A DNA stretch of 64,000 bases from contig NW_025937524.1 of the NCBI RefSeq assembly GCF_000764305.2, positions 746,419-810,418 of the forward strand. Direction: 5' to 3'. This stretch comes from Hyalella azteca. Lineage: Eukaryota; Arthropoda; Malacostraca; Amphipoda; Hyalellidae. A program made the translations under genes and the position numbers. The notes below the pieces were generated by a model that saw nothing but the letters and a program-made list of their open reading frames with translations, did no database searches and had not been told where the DNA came from. Positions 22,191 to 32,870 of this stretch are shown piece by piece (the first letter of the stretch is position 1; each line of letters opens with the position of its first letter).

Positions 22191-22631
22191 TGATCTGAAT
22201 TTAGGCCATAATAATGCAAAAATGGACTGGTGCATTATGGCTTGGCTACATTAAATAAAAATCACCGTGATAATCGTTTACCAATACACGCATTTAACAT
22301 TGGGCCTTCTCATCCCCAGTAATGTTGCACGAGTTAAAAAAGTAGCGATTTAATTTCCAAAATTGATGAAGAAAAGATTTTGTTTGTAATGTTGACAGTT
22401 GACAATAAAGCAGCGAAGAATTATCGGAAAGTTAAATTTTACGAGCATTTTTGTACAGCCACTGGCAATGCTTGCGAAATCATAAGAATTCCATAATATC
22501 TTGAATTCAGCGTCGCCCATGCAGAAAAAGGGCGTCGTGAAAAAAGAAGTGATGTCGAAACTGCATTATTAGGAAAAAAAACAAAAAATCGAAGCAAAGA
22601 AAAGCAAGATGATTCGGATAAGTGTCTATAA

Positions 22632-22832
22632 GTAATAGACAAGATTTTTTACTATAACGAGTGAGCGCCAGAAAAAAACTCATGAAGAACGACAACAAAC
22701 ACCCGTGTTGTCAGTAAATGAACATTCAACATTTATGAAAAAAACATGACAGCGGTGGGATTCGAACCCACGACGCATCGACAAGATTTTTTACTATAAC
22801 GAGTGAGCGCCGGAAAAAAAACTCATGAAGAA
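22632..22832. repeat. 55-bp direct repeats flanking a tRNA 3'-half fragment
   Basis: The sequence starting GACAAGATTTTTTACTATAA and running through GAGTGAGCGCC to CTCATGAAGAACG occurs at about 22640-22693 and again at 22780-22833. Between the copies is the tRNA-like piece at 22748-22771. Confidence 0.85.
22748..22771 (-). pseudogene. tRNA 3'-end fragment (T arm and acceptor strand)
   Basis: On the minus strand GTGGG-TTCGAAT-CCCAC is a perfect five-pair T arm, and CGCTGTC follows as a seven-base acceptor strand. A T run follows about five bases later, as a polymerase III terminator would. The matching 5' acceptor GACAGCG, D arm and anticodon arm are missing upstream, so this is not a functional tRNA gene. 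The 3' half of a Ser- or Leu-type tRNA or a SINE remnant is possible. Confidence 0.6.
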
Positions 22833-22839
22833 CGCGTAG

Positions 22840-24720
22840 TTTGCTTTTTCTTCATCCTAAGAAAAAGTACCATACTTCGTCGTGATGCAAAAGACAAAAA
22901 AGCCGAGTGAGCCTATATTATCTGACTGCAGGTTGTCAGAAAGTCTTCGACTGACATAGCAGATTAAACGATGTTAATTGAACTGCGGTTATGTTCATGA
23001 CTATTTCAACGCTTTGGCCGTAACCCAGCTGAGTTCAAAGTCGGCTATTCTTACGGTCGATAGTACAGAAGTCTGAAAGCTGAATCCAGTTTAACCGTTT
23101 TAATTACATTTATACCTCGATTGCACTGGGATGAAAAATAATCACCAGATTTTCACAAGAAAAATAAACTGAAAACGCCTTTTGATTCATGCATCTAGCA
23201 GAAAAATTATTAACAACTGACCCTTCAGAAGTTATCGAGAAACGAATATGCGCATTTTCAAAACTTTATAAACTAAGCCTCAGTGTCAAGGTGGAGTTGA
23301 CATCAAATGAAGGCAATGGAGTTTGAAATAACAGTAACAAATACTGGCAGGCTGAATGAAGCATGCACACTTCTATACATTGACATGCACACTTCTAGCA
23401 TTGACATGAACACTTCTAACATTTACATACACAGTTCTAGAACAAATAATGCGGATAGAGCTGTTGTGGCCGACACCGTGTGATGGATGGCAGGATGGAA
23501 GTCGTAGCGGTAAGTTTTCTTAGCACTAAAAGAGCACCAGAGATTCAGGCCGCGGCAGAACAATTTGCCCAATACGAACATACAAATATATGTCCCTATT
23601 GCAAGATGGAAAGATAACGAGTGAAATAGAAACAATGTTTTCAATGTAACTACTTATAATAAAATACAACAAACTGTCATAGATGAATGATGAATAGAAT
23701 CAGTTTCTTACGCTTGTTGTCACGTACATTTAGGTAGAATCATTCGAACAATAAGAAATTTACGACGAAGCAGTGAAGGCAATACACTCAAGGAATCAAC
23801 GAGCTAACTGACTAGTTCGTGATGACTTGCGATATCATGGCAAAATTTTGTTATTTTATATAACTTAACTTTATCATTTATCTGATATTATAACTTATAA
23901 GAATATTTTTCGTTTATATAATTCAGACACTGGTGGTAGATACTCCCCTTTTACTACGAGTATTAAATTCTCCTCTCATATATACTGGGTCTCTAATTTT
24001 TTCAACTATAAAATTTTATTTAACTATATATATAGTTTCCATTAAACGAATCATATATAAACCCATGCCTCATCAGAGCTTTGGGAAGGAAAAAAGTGTG
24101 TATATGGACTTACGTACGGAATGCATCACCCTAATTTACGTGCTAGTCTAGTAAATACACCAAAAGTTTTTAAAGTTCTTGGAAGGTTTTTGTTATTATT
24201 TCACTCTAGGGCGATTGCAATAGACCAGATTTTTGTACATTCCTCGCTTCAATTGCAAGGCTGCTTCGTGTACTGGGAATAACTGTGGCTTGCCGTGACA
24301 TTTGTTCTGAATCTCGTAAAAACTAATAAGATTATAAGTGAATTCATTTTTAACTTTCGTGATTGTAGTAACTTTTAAAAAAACGCAACAAAAAGCTTAG
24401 GGACGTTGCTGTCTTCATTCCCATGCATATATGAACCGAGGTGCATATTGCGGTGTTATCATTGACGTCTTTCTACACCTCAAGTAGGAGGCAGACAAAA
24501 ATACAAAACAGGATAAAATACCAGCGCAGTAATTTAGACAATAATGAGAAATAAATAACTGCTAAACAAATGAACAAATTACATAAATCTCCATTTCGAC
24601 AAATAAACAGAGACCTCTGAATGATAGGGATGACATAGAGTCTTCGGACCCAGTGAAAATTTACAGACGCGGCAGCATCTGACTTGGATTACCAGAAGCT
24701 GGTGCGACTCTAAATTTTGT
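22840..24720. other. Gene-poor DNA with a small tandem repeat
   Basis: At 23358-23440 there are three to four diverged copies of a ~24-bp unit, GACATGCACACTTCTAGCATT. Nothing else in the stretch could be supported; the short open frames are AT-driven. Confidence 0.5.
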
Positions 24721-24726
24721 TAGGAG

Positions 24727-24991
24727 AGTAGCCCCATGGTTGAACTAGTATAAGTTTGACCCATGAGAAGCTCATTTTCGCGGATGGAGCTTTTTGTTCA
24801 CATGTGACGTCACGATCTCAGTGACGTCATGGGCATTACCCAATCACCGAAATGCGTTCAAACCTGACGGCCGATCATGGGAATGACGGGTTTGTTTACG
24901 TTTCTCGATCTACGTGGCGTAACAATAAAGGTGAACTGAAAGACGGAACTTCTCGTGGGTCAACCTTATATAGTTTAACCATGAGTATCCC
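24727..24991. mobile_element. CATGGTTGAA MITE, complete (249 bp) with 8-bp TSD
   Basis: The element 24735-24983 has terminal inverted repeats of about 30 bp. The left end is CATGGTTGAACTAGTATAAG and the right end reads GGGTCAACCTTATATAGTTT plus AACCATG. It is flanked by AGTAGCCC and AGTATCCC, an 8-bp duplication with one change. It carries two TGACGTCA palindromes at 24805 and 24822 and no coding potential. An 8-bp duplication points to a hAT-type (or P-type) transposase acting in trans. Confidence 0.85.
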
Positions 24992-25128
24992 TGATACGCG
25001 CTGAGGAACACGTGGTCTCAAGGAGCGGAGGATGCCAGGTCAAGGACGCCTCCGTCTGCCGTGCCACAGGTCACGTAGCGAAGACGCTTCCTAACGGGAC
25101 CTTAAGTTCTAGTAAGGAGGACGGTGAA

Positions 25129-25300
25129 TATAGAATAGAATAGAATAGAATAGAATAGAATAGAATAGAATAGAATAGAAGTGTCGGCGTTGAAGAAATA
25201 GGCCCATGGCCTGTTGCCGATTATTGTACTTTTCGTGACTTGATTCACAAGGGATCCGGCCTTTGGAACCCGATCTTTCCACAAGTATGGAACGCGTCAA
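25129..25300 (-). repeat. LINE 3' tail ending in (TTCTA)n
   Basis: On the minus strand: GGTTCCAAAGGCCGGATCCC, TTGTGAATCAAGTCACGAAA, AATCGGCAACAGGCC, CAACGCCGACAC, then about ten TTCTA units (25129-25180). It is the same structure as 7098-7260 and has a longer link between the signature and the microsatellite. Confidence 0.7.
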
Positions 25301-26292
25301 GATTCTCGCATGGCTTCTCATGTCAATTATATTATCTATGGCAGCAAGCTTGGAGTACAATTTTAAGTCTAATTATGTTTATGTAAAAGAGAATAAGAAG
25401 AAAATTTGAATACTTTATATTCGTGTGTAAAGATGATGAACAAAATGTAAAGGAAACTTTGTGAGCGAAATTTACCGAATTTAATTTTAAAGTTATTTAT
25501 GCAATAATATAAAAAAATATAAAAATAGGGCATTCGAACACAATAATATACAAATGAATTAAGTCATTCAAAAATTAAATGGGTGAAAATTAACCGGGCA
25601 GAGAAAGGCTGAGCGACACGCGCCCCAGTTGCGTAAGCTTACCATCAGTCCGCGACATTTTAACGGCACAACGGAAAAAGGCAATCGGGGTTGCGGAGGC
25701 TACGAACGATTGCACAATGCACATTACCAGTGGTGTACAACTTAATGCTTTGTGGGGAGGCTTGTGGGTAAGCTCGAGACAAGAAAAAATATTACGTAAC
25801 AGATATCTTTGATACACTTAAATAAACTCGTGAATAAATTTCTGGAAGTAGAGTCATATTCTCTATCCGGTAGATCAAGTAAGTATCTATCATAATCAAG
25901 TGAGGGTTGAGAGGAAAAATATTTATCATGCCATTTCAAAGACGTTTTTCCCAGTGGTAATAACGGTTTCCGGTGACTCATTTAGAAGCAAATTTGGCTG
26001 ATTTGAGCACATTAATCTAATCTTCATCTGCCAAAACACTCTTTGTAGATATAAAGAATGGGACGAATCTCACTTTAGGATCACCAATAATTAATTCAAA
26101 ATTTAGAAAATTCTGCTTTCAGGTTAAGCAACACGTCAAAGAAGACAGTCGGCAGCTGCCGCAACCGAGGCGGGATTGCACTCCCTGGCTGCACGCAGAT
26201 GCTCTCGCTTATATAGCCCACCCGGTGCTGCTGTGGATGTCAGCCTCTGGCCGCGCCAAATCCAAATTCAGAGAAAAAAGTGAGAAAAAATA

Positions 26293-26430
26293 CAACTCAG
26301 TTCTCACTGCAGTAAGTGACAGAGAGCGCATTTTCTCGTCGACGAAAACGTGAATTCACGGACGGACAGACGGACATGACGAGCACAATAGCGCTTTTTT
26401 CTTCCATAAATGAGAAAATGCGCTAAAAAG
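26293..26430. mobile_element. Short dispersed element, copy A (AGCGCATTTTCTC family)
   Basis: The core 26325-26424 starts AGCGCATTTTCTCGTCGACG and ends GAGAAAATGCGCT, an inverted pair. It is preceded by the conserved block CTCACTGCAGTRAGTGACAG. In the middle is a (GGACGGACA)-like run and GCGAGCACAATAGCGC. Three other copies are at 30261, 48024 and 54072, all in plus orientation. No protein is encoded. No clear target duplication was seen, so the class is open. Confidence 0.75.
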
Positions 26431-26667
26431 TGAGCATTTTCCAGACCTGCAGCACGAACTTTCTGGAGCGTCAGTTGTTCAGCTCCCTCCGAACGATGAT
26501 GAACATCGGTTATACACACTAAGTGTTTGCAGGGAAATAATCCAACCTTCAAGTCTTGAAGTTCTTTTTACGCCAAGAAGCCGAGCTTTAATAAAAGCTT
26601 AACGCTGTCCAGTTGCAATAGCAATACTGGCAAAGTAGCCAGAGAAGATCGTTGTTCTCAATTATCA

Positions 26668-26887
26668 TTTAATGCAGGTTTCATTGAAGACCAGAGAGTA
26701 TTTCTTATCGACAATTTTCTTATTATTTTTCTCGATTCGGCGAATTAGGCTCTTGATAGGAAGTGAAAATTCAAATAGTGAAAATCCAAATCTTCCTATC
26801 AAGAGCCTAATTCGCCGAATCGAGAAGAATAATAAGAAAATTGTCAATAAGAAATACTCTCTGGTCTTCAATGAAACCTGCATTAAA
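26668..26887. repeat. Long hairpin: 96-bp arms, 28-base loop
   Basis: The left arm 26668-26763 and the right arm 26792-26887 are reverse complements with only about two mismatches. The arms start TTTAATGCAGGTTTCATTGA and meet at GATAGGAAG / CTTCCTATC. Both strands therefore show the same false frame. The 12-base sequence AATTATCATTTA lies just before the hairpin (26660) and again at 26916. It could be a foldback transposon or a hairpin RNA source. Confidence 0.9.
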
Positions 26888-27263
26888 GAACATCTTCTGC
26901 CAAACTACACAAATTATCATTTATTGGACAAAAGAAGCATTCACTTCAATTGCATTCAGTAGCTCACCCTGACATGCTTCAAGGTCGACGATCTCGTTCG
27001 CGTTTAGTTACACTGTTATATCAACAGCCTTGTGATTTTAGTTGCTGAATATTTCCGGTATTTAACTTTTAAATAAAATTAAAGACTAAAAAATAGGCTT
27101 CAAGATTGCAATAGCCACTTCACTTCTGCCAGCCATAAACATTTCGTGATTTGTTTCATCGTCTTCACGACTAAGAAGTTACTTAGTTATTTTCTATGAA
27201 GCATTCTATTGAAATATACCCACAACCACTGATAGAGAGCCAAACCAATTGCAGTAGCTTGGC

Positions 27264-27440
27264 TCACTGCGTAGATTACTGCGTCAATTGCAGTAGCTTG
27301 GCTCACTGCGTAGAGTGTTGGCTCACTGCGTAGAGTGTTGGCTCACTGCGTAGAGTGTTGGCTTACTGCGTAGAGTGTTGGCTCACTGCGTAGAGTGTTG
27401 GCTCACTGCGTAGAGTGTTGGCTCACTGCGTAGAGTGCTG
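27264..27440. repeat. 20-bp minisatellite, about eight copies
   Basis: Tandem TTGGCTCACTGCGTAGAGTG units are nearly identical; the leftmost differ. A single-base change (GGCTTACTG) marks one copy. Confidence 0.95.
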
Positions 27441-27780
27441 AGTCATGTGGCCGAGACCTTCTTAGTAATACACGCAAGCGGTGGGCGCTAGACCCTGCGC
27501 CGCATGGATCAAATTACCGCATGCAGTGGCTGATCTCCATGCCAAGCCATCATCGTTTAGGGCCTTTCATGGTCCAGGAGATGAGGACATGCATACTGAG
27601 CAATAATAACTTCTCGCAGCCACGTAACCTTAAACTTAAAGTCGAATGAGACATTAGCAGGGTGAAAACAAGAAATGAACAAGAGGGAAATAAGAATGAA
27701 GCAAGAGTGCGAGCAGGAGTTATTTCTAAGCGGAGATCACTCCAGAGGAGTTTGAACGCTGGCTGCAACTCGGTTAATTG

Positions 27781-28125
27781 TTCTAAAGCAGTGGCTCCCA
27801 AACTTTTGCAGGCTGGCGCCCCCTTATATTTCCCCTCCCTCCCCCCTCTTCCACAGACACACAAAAAATCCAGATTTTGAATATTTTCGAAAATCCACAC
27901 TAGAAACTCAGGAGAGGTTTAAAAAAGACCAGATCTGGTTGCAAAACCCAACGCTAGGAGCTGTGTGCTTCACGTGTTGTGTACAAATCGTCAAACGTTC
28001 GAACTTCTGACGTCGACTTCAGACTGCCAACCCCTACCGCCCCCTTCTTCCTCACCGCTCCCCCAGATGTTTTTACCACACCCAGGGCGGCGGTACCGCC
28101 CACTTTGGGAACCACTCTTCTAGAG
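27781..28125. mobile_element. Non-autonomous hAT element (329 bp) with 8-bp TSD
   Basis: The element 27789-28117 begins CAGTGGCTCCCAAACTTTTG and ends ACTTTGGGAACCACTC, the CAGTGGTTCCCAAA type ends found widely in hAT elements. It is flanked by TTCTAAAG and TTCTAGAG, an 8-bp duplication with one change. Near each end is a C-rich or G-rich block (GGCGCCCCC and GGGCGGCGGTACCGCCC). No transposase is encoded. Confidence 0.85.
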
Positions 28126-28253
28126 GGACCCTTCATTTCGCGAAGATATATAACTATTAGGTCTCACTTTCAAGTTTAAAGTCAGTCCGGTTATCATCTT
28201 CCAACTGTACAGTACCTCTCCCTCCTCCTCTAGAGTGAGTACAATCCCAGGAA

Positions 28254-28523
28254 CTCCAACCCATGGTTGAACTAATATAAGGTTGATCCATCAAAAGCCC
28301 ATTTTTGCGGATGTAGTTTGTTGTTCGTCTGTGACGTCACTGAGATCAGTGACGTCACGGGCATTGACCATTCACCGAAGTGCGCTCAAACCAGTCAACC
28401 AATCCGTCGTGGGAATGAAGGGATTGTTTACGTTTTTCGTTCTCAGTGACGTAACAAGAAAGCTGAACTGAAAGACGGAAATCCTCGTGGGTCAACCTTA
28501 TATTGTTCAGCCATGCTCCAACC
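28254..28523. mobile_element. CATGGTTGAA MITE, complete (254 bp), perfect 8-bp TSD
   Basis: The element 28262-28515 is closely similar to 24735-24983. It begins CATGGTTGAACTAATATAAG and ends with GGGTCAACCTTATATTGTTC plus AGCCATG. Both flanks are CTCCAACC. It holds two TGACGTCA palindromes, at 28332 and 28350, in a larger near-palindrome. Confidence 0.9.
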
Positions 28524-28559
28524 TGTCTCAGTAGAGCAGGTCCCTCTATACCCGCTGAT

Positions 28560-30160
28560 CCTGGACGTGAAGGTTGCCTGCAATGGCCGCACTACTCCCT
28601 CTTTTTATTCAAGACACGACCGGGGATTTTTCTGCATGTCTTACCAAAAATGCATTAAAAAATCGTGTTGCAACAGAATGATATGTGCAATTTAATTTAT
28701 TTTGCTCTAAATTCATTTCATGGTGTTTGAGAACATTTTCTCTCATCCGATCACCCTTTAATCCTATTTTCTTTCTTTCCGTTTCCAAAAATAATAATCT
28801 TGAAAGTAAAGAATAATTAATTAATGAAGTAACCGTTCCAGCTTAGAGCCTAGCATCGGCTCTTACTCAATTTTTTTTTAATTTGAAACAAACTTAAAAT
28901 TCACTCACTTAAAAAAGAATGTCTCTAACATATTATAAATAGACAAGAGAAGTGAGGTGGTCAGGCGCAGTAATAGCTCCTTACACTTGCGGCGCCGGGC
29001 GCTATACAAACAACCCTTGGGCACACAAACACACAGAAACCTACACAAATATGCAATAGGGTGGGTTATTACTACCAAGGTACATAATTTTGCTCTGAAG
29101 GATCTGTGTATAGGAGCATGTTTATGCGATAGGTAGAAAAGTGAAGCATTATGCTGTTGAAAAATGAGCTATAATAACTGGACATACTTGAAGGCATTCG
29201 AACGTTTGAAGTCTGTGTATGGATTGTGTATAGTATGCACGAATAACACGAGGAAACTAAATTATTGATGTTCTAATAATGTGTGTAAGATGAATGATCG
29301 AGGTTTGAATAATTTGATGTATAATGGATTATTGGAAAATGAATGGAGAATGAATTCATTGTTATAGCTCTGCATGAATTGCAGCAATATTACGTAGGAT
29401 TACAGAATCAAATGTCAATTCTATTGTTAACCTATCTTGCCCTAAATTTTCCATAAATAAAAAGTGTAATTCTCGTCAAGTTCAAGATTTGGAGTCGCTT
29501 GAGGGTTTAAACATGCTCAACCACAAGTCGCTTGCCTTCCCTTTGAAAGCTTTTGTGACATCTGGATAGACGATTTGATAGGAAACGAGATTTTCTCGTT
29601 ATCTCTCAAATGTTGGAGATAAACAATCTGGAGAAACAATTGGGTAACCTGCTAGTCAATTTTTAGAACTTTTTTTATCGCAATAGGTCTAGAAATCTTA
29701 GCAGTAGAAACTCCTAAGCATGGTTGAATTAATAGTGTCGAGGATAATTTTAGTCTAATATACCAGAGTAGCGTTACCTGCTAGGAAAGGCGTACTCTCA
29801 TGGAGTTGTTCTTGTTCGGGGGCACGGAGCGGAGCGACTCACGCGCGTGCAGCGCCCATAGGCTTTACCATGCCATTGTTAGATACGCTCTGTCGTTCCA
29901 GAACAGCCTTGTATGAGCATATTTTTTCTGTTCAAACTTGTCTAGCTCATAAAATGGAAGACGCTGCTTAAGCACATTATTGTAGACATCGTGGGATGTG
30001 CGACGATAGAATTATACTATTGGTATTGATATTAAAATGTAGGGGGCGTAAGGAAACTTCTGGTTCTGAGGAAAGTCTGTTAGTGTGCTTGTTTGAAGCC
30101 TATCTACAATACCTGCCGTGTTGAGATGCTGCCACAGGCTGATATTGTATTCATATATAT
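28560..30160. other. Gene-poor DNA
   Basis: No gene could be supported. One isolated CATGGTTGAATTAATAG at 29719 is a single MITE end. A GC-rich patch at 29810-29870 has no open splice-compatible frame that I could defend. Confidence 0.4.
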
Positions 30161-30171
30161 GGATAGGCAGT

Positions 30172-30230
30172 AGGCAGGGTGGCCCAGTAGTTATAGTTCA
30201 TAGTACTAGTATTAGAGAAGTGACACGAGT
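30172..30230 (+). mobile_element. tRNA-SINE head fragment
   Basis: GGCAGGGTGGCCCAGTAGTT and the following TATAGTTCATAGTACTAG match the 5' A-box end of the SINE at 32047 and 16530, with several changes. The B box and tail are missing. Confidence 0.6.
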
Positions 30231-30260
30231 GTTGAAGAGAAGAGCAAGCTGAAGAAATTT

Positions 30261-30431
30261 AACTCAGTACTCACTGCAGTGAGTGACAGAGAGCGCATTT
30301 TCTCGTCGACGAAAACTTGAGGTCACGGACAGACGGACGGACAGACAGACACGGACGACGGAAATAAAATAGGACGGACGGACATGGCGAGCACAATAGT
30401 GCATTTTTTTCCATAAATGAGAAAATGCGCT
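30261..30431. mobile_element. Short dispersed element, copy B
   Basis: It has the same ends as copy A: CTCACTGCAGTGAGTGACAG then GAGCGCATTTTCTCGTCGAC, and GAGAAAATGCGC at the right. The central (GGACGGACA)-like run is expanded and contains an extra GGAAATAAAATAGG, so it is about 35 bp longer than copy A. Confidence 0.75.
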
Positions 30432-30434
30432 AAA

Positions 30435-32040
30435 AAGATTTATAAGAGAGCGAACTGCGGTGGTGAATAATTAAATTGTTTGAAGTAGCCCCAAGGGCGA
30501 ACAAGACTCAAGATAAACAAAACTCTCGTATGATCATGACTCAGTGAAGCACATGATTGAATAATTCACACACTCGAGTAAGCTTCGACATTCCCCTCAC
30601 GGCATCAGGCGCAGCTTCTGTACAAAAAGAAAGAAGAGAGTCTACTAACATAAACAGTTTATGAGAGAGCGGCGGGCGTGGTGCGGTCCAAAGGTCAACC
30701 ACAGCTGTTTTCACGGGGCGTCTGATCACTTATTCTCGATGTTGCCAGATTTTCTCGATTAACTATATTGTTAAAACAAAATATTGCAGATATTCATGAA
30801 AATAACAAAATTTCCCTTCCGCTAGTCGCGCTCCACCTGTCAACGCGTTTAGTGGGCACCTTGACAATATTTTTAGTTTTAATATATCGTTTTTGCTGTG
30901 ATTATTCGTATCTAACTCCACCTACAACTAATATTGGACGAGATGCTGATACAAAGCTAATTAGAGAGAGTAAATTCGGCAACGAGCTACATTCATGACG
31001 AGAAGTGTGATCGAGGGTGACGATGCTGTGAGACCTCACACATTTATCAACTCATTAAACTGTTTTGAAATAACAGTTTAACAAGTTAACAGTTTTTAAT
31101 AAAACTGAAGTTTCATTAATATAGTGTTAAAAGTTTTTAATAAAACTGAAGACAAATAACTCCAATGAGTTGATGCAAGAAAATCGGATGAAAAAAACGG
31201 TAATACACTGGCTCCCAGCCAGCCATCGATTACTGACAACGCTTAGTGGACTTACGAATAAATAAATAAAGCTTTGAATAGTGACCACGTGATCATTGAC
31301 GTGCGTAGCTCCGTGGACTTGAACGAAAAAAATCGTCTCGTGGTCTGCTGATCAACTGTCAGTTGACAGGAGTAACTGTCTCGACAGTGAGCTCGGAGTT
31401 CTACGCAGACAGTTTTGTGGTTTTCATAAACTTTTTGCGTGGCTCATTTACATTTTCACTATGGAGTCAATTAACCATAATAAGAGAAATCAGCTTGCAG
31501 ATTAGGCAAAACCAACCGCGAGGGAATTCTCATTAGCCCTCTATCGTTCAAGAGCAAGGTGAAAGAAACGAGGATTTTTAATTCTTAATGAAATGCTCGT
31601 GAAAGTTTAAGAAAATTTATTTAAAAGAAAAATAAGATTGAAGCTACAAACCACGAACAAAAAATTCTAATATATAAAAAACAGCAAAAAAAAGTTCGAA
31701 TTTAAATTTCGAGCATGCGGAATGATTAAGCTCTCACAAAAACATAGTATATTACAATATACTAAGAAACGCACAATAAATATAAGAAGTTTGTCCGCAT
31801 GACCGATTTGTTCAGTTTCGTCGTTGTGTGCAGCTCAGGGCATGTCGTGACCTGGATCCGCGCTATCAAAATAGTTACGAGTTTCAATTCGTGAGCTAAT
31901 TACTAAAGTCATGTAACTCTAAACCCACCAATGACAGACAAGAAATCGGTCGCTACGTGTACTTTTGTGAGTTAAAGACGTACGGTCGCTGGAGCATGCG
32001 ATGGCACAGCCAATAAGAGTCATCACATGGAAACTTAACT
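30435..32040. other. Gene-poor DNA
   Basis: No gene could be supported. At 31080-31155 AGTTTTTAATAAAACTGAAG occurs twice. At 31353-31390 there are short palindromes around CAACTGTCAGTTGACAG. Confidence 0.4.
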
Positions 32041-32046
32041 ACCCCC

Positions 32047-32290
32047 CAGTGGCCCAGTGGTTAAAGTTCAGAGTACCAGGACTGGAGCAGAGAGGCGCGG
32101 GTTCGATCCCAGCTCTGTGCGCCAGTTTCTGGTCAGAATCGGCAAGGAGGCCGGGCGGTTAAGCACAGCAGAATTGTAGCAGTGAGTTGCAAGTTCCAAG
32201 CCCGCAAAATGCTGTGAATGTTCTGCGATGTTCAGAATCGGCGACAGGCTTACGGCCTAATAAACGCTGAAACCGCTATTATTATTATTT
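32047..32290 (+). mobile_element. tRNA-derived SINE, full length
   Basis: A box TGGCCCAGTGG at 32050, B box GGTTCGATCCC at about 32100, body with GGCCGGGCGGTTAAGCACAG, tail AGAATCGGCGACAGGC, TACGGCCTAATAAACGCTG and a (TAT)n end. It is about 90 percent like the minus-strand copy at 16281-16530. Autonomous functions are absent; it would depend on a LINE with the same 3' tail. Confidence 0.92.
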
Positions 32291-32424
32291 ATCTAATTGG
32301 AGCATTAATAAGGGGTTTAGTATTGTGTTACGGCTTTCTTTATCGAAAATAGTTATGTGCGCGCAAGGTTTGTAAGTTATGGGTCGTCGAACACAGGCGT
32401 GCGGTCGCCATGTGCCTGGATCAG

Positions 32425-32870
32425 TTGGGAGACTCATCAGCTGCTTTGCTAGCGCATCATCGTGGCTTGGTGCAAGCTGGATTAGTTAGGCTGGATGCAA
32501 GCAGGATTAGGCCACTTGTTAGCAAGCAGCTTCATCATCGTGGCTTGGTGCAAGGTTACTGAAGGATTAGTTAGGCCACTTGTTAGCAGGCAGCTTCATC
32601 ATCGTGGCTTGGTGCAAGCTAAATTAGTTAGGCTACTTGTTAGCAGGCAGCTTCATCATCGTGACTTGGTGCAGGGTTGCTGTAGGATTAGTTAAGCCAC
32701 TTGTTAGCAGGCAGCTTCATCATCGTGACTTGGTGCAGGGTTGCTGTAGGATTAGTTAAGCCACTTGTTAGCAGGCAGCTTCATCATCGTGGCTTGGTGC
32801 AGGGTTGCTGTAGGATTAGTTAGGCCACTTGTTAGCAGGCAGCTTCATCATCGTGGCTTGGGCAAGGTAA
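32425..32870. repeat. ~65-bp minisatellite, about seven copies
   Basis: Units contain GGCCACTTGTTAGCAGGCAG, CTTCATCATCGTGGCTTGGT and GCAGGGTTGCTGTAGGATTA. Inner copies are nearly identical; the first ones are shorter. Confidence 0.9.

Noticed and set aside
22500..22632. Basic plus-strand peptide (KGRREKRSDVETALLGKK) after a CATGCAG
   Set aside because: Could be an exon, but the frame stops soon, there is no donor and no family match.
22748..22771. Functional tRNA gene
   Set aside because: Only the T arm and acceptor 3' strand exist; no D arm, anticodon arm or matching 5' acceptor strand.
24992..25125. GC-richer block that could encode an exon (EEHVVSRSGGCQVKDASVCR frame)
   Set aside because: One frame is open and looks coding-like, but the borders are a MITE on one side and a weak GTGAAT donor on the other; not enough to call.
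26672..26962. 96-aa plus-strand frame and its twin on the minus strand
   Set aside because: Both come from the two arms of the 96-bp hairpin and share the same peptide for that reason.
28516..28620. Possible exon piece right of a MITE (VEQVPLYPLILDVKV)
   Set aside because: Short, no acceptor or donor found, and no partner sequence left of the MITE.
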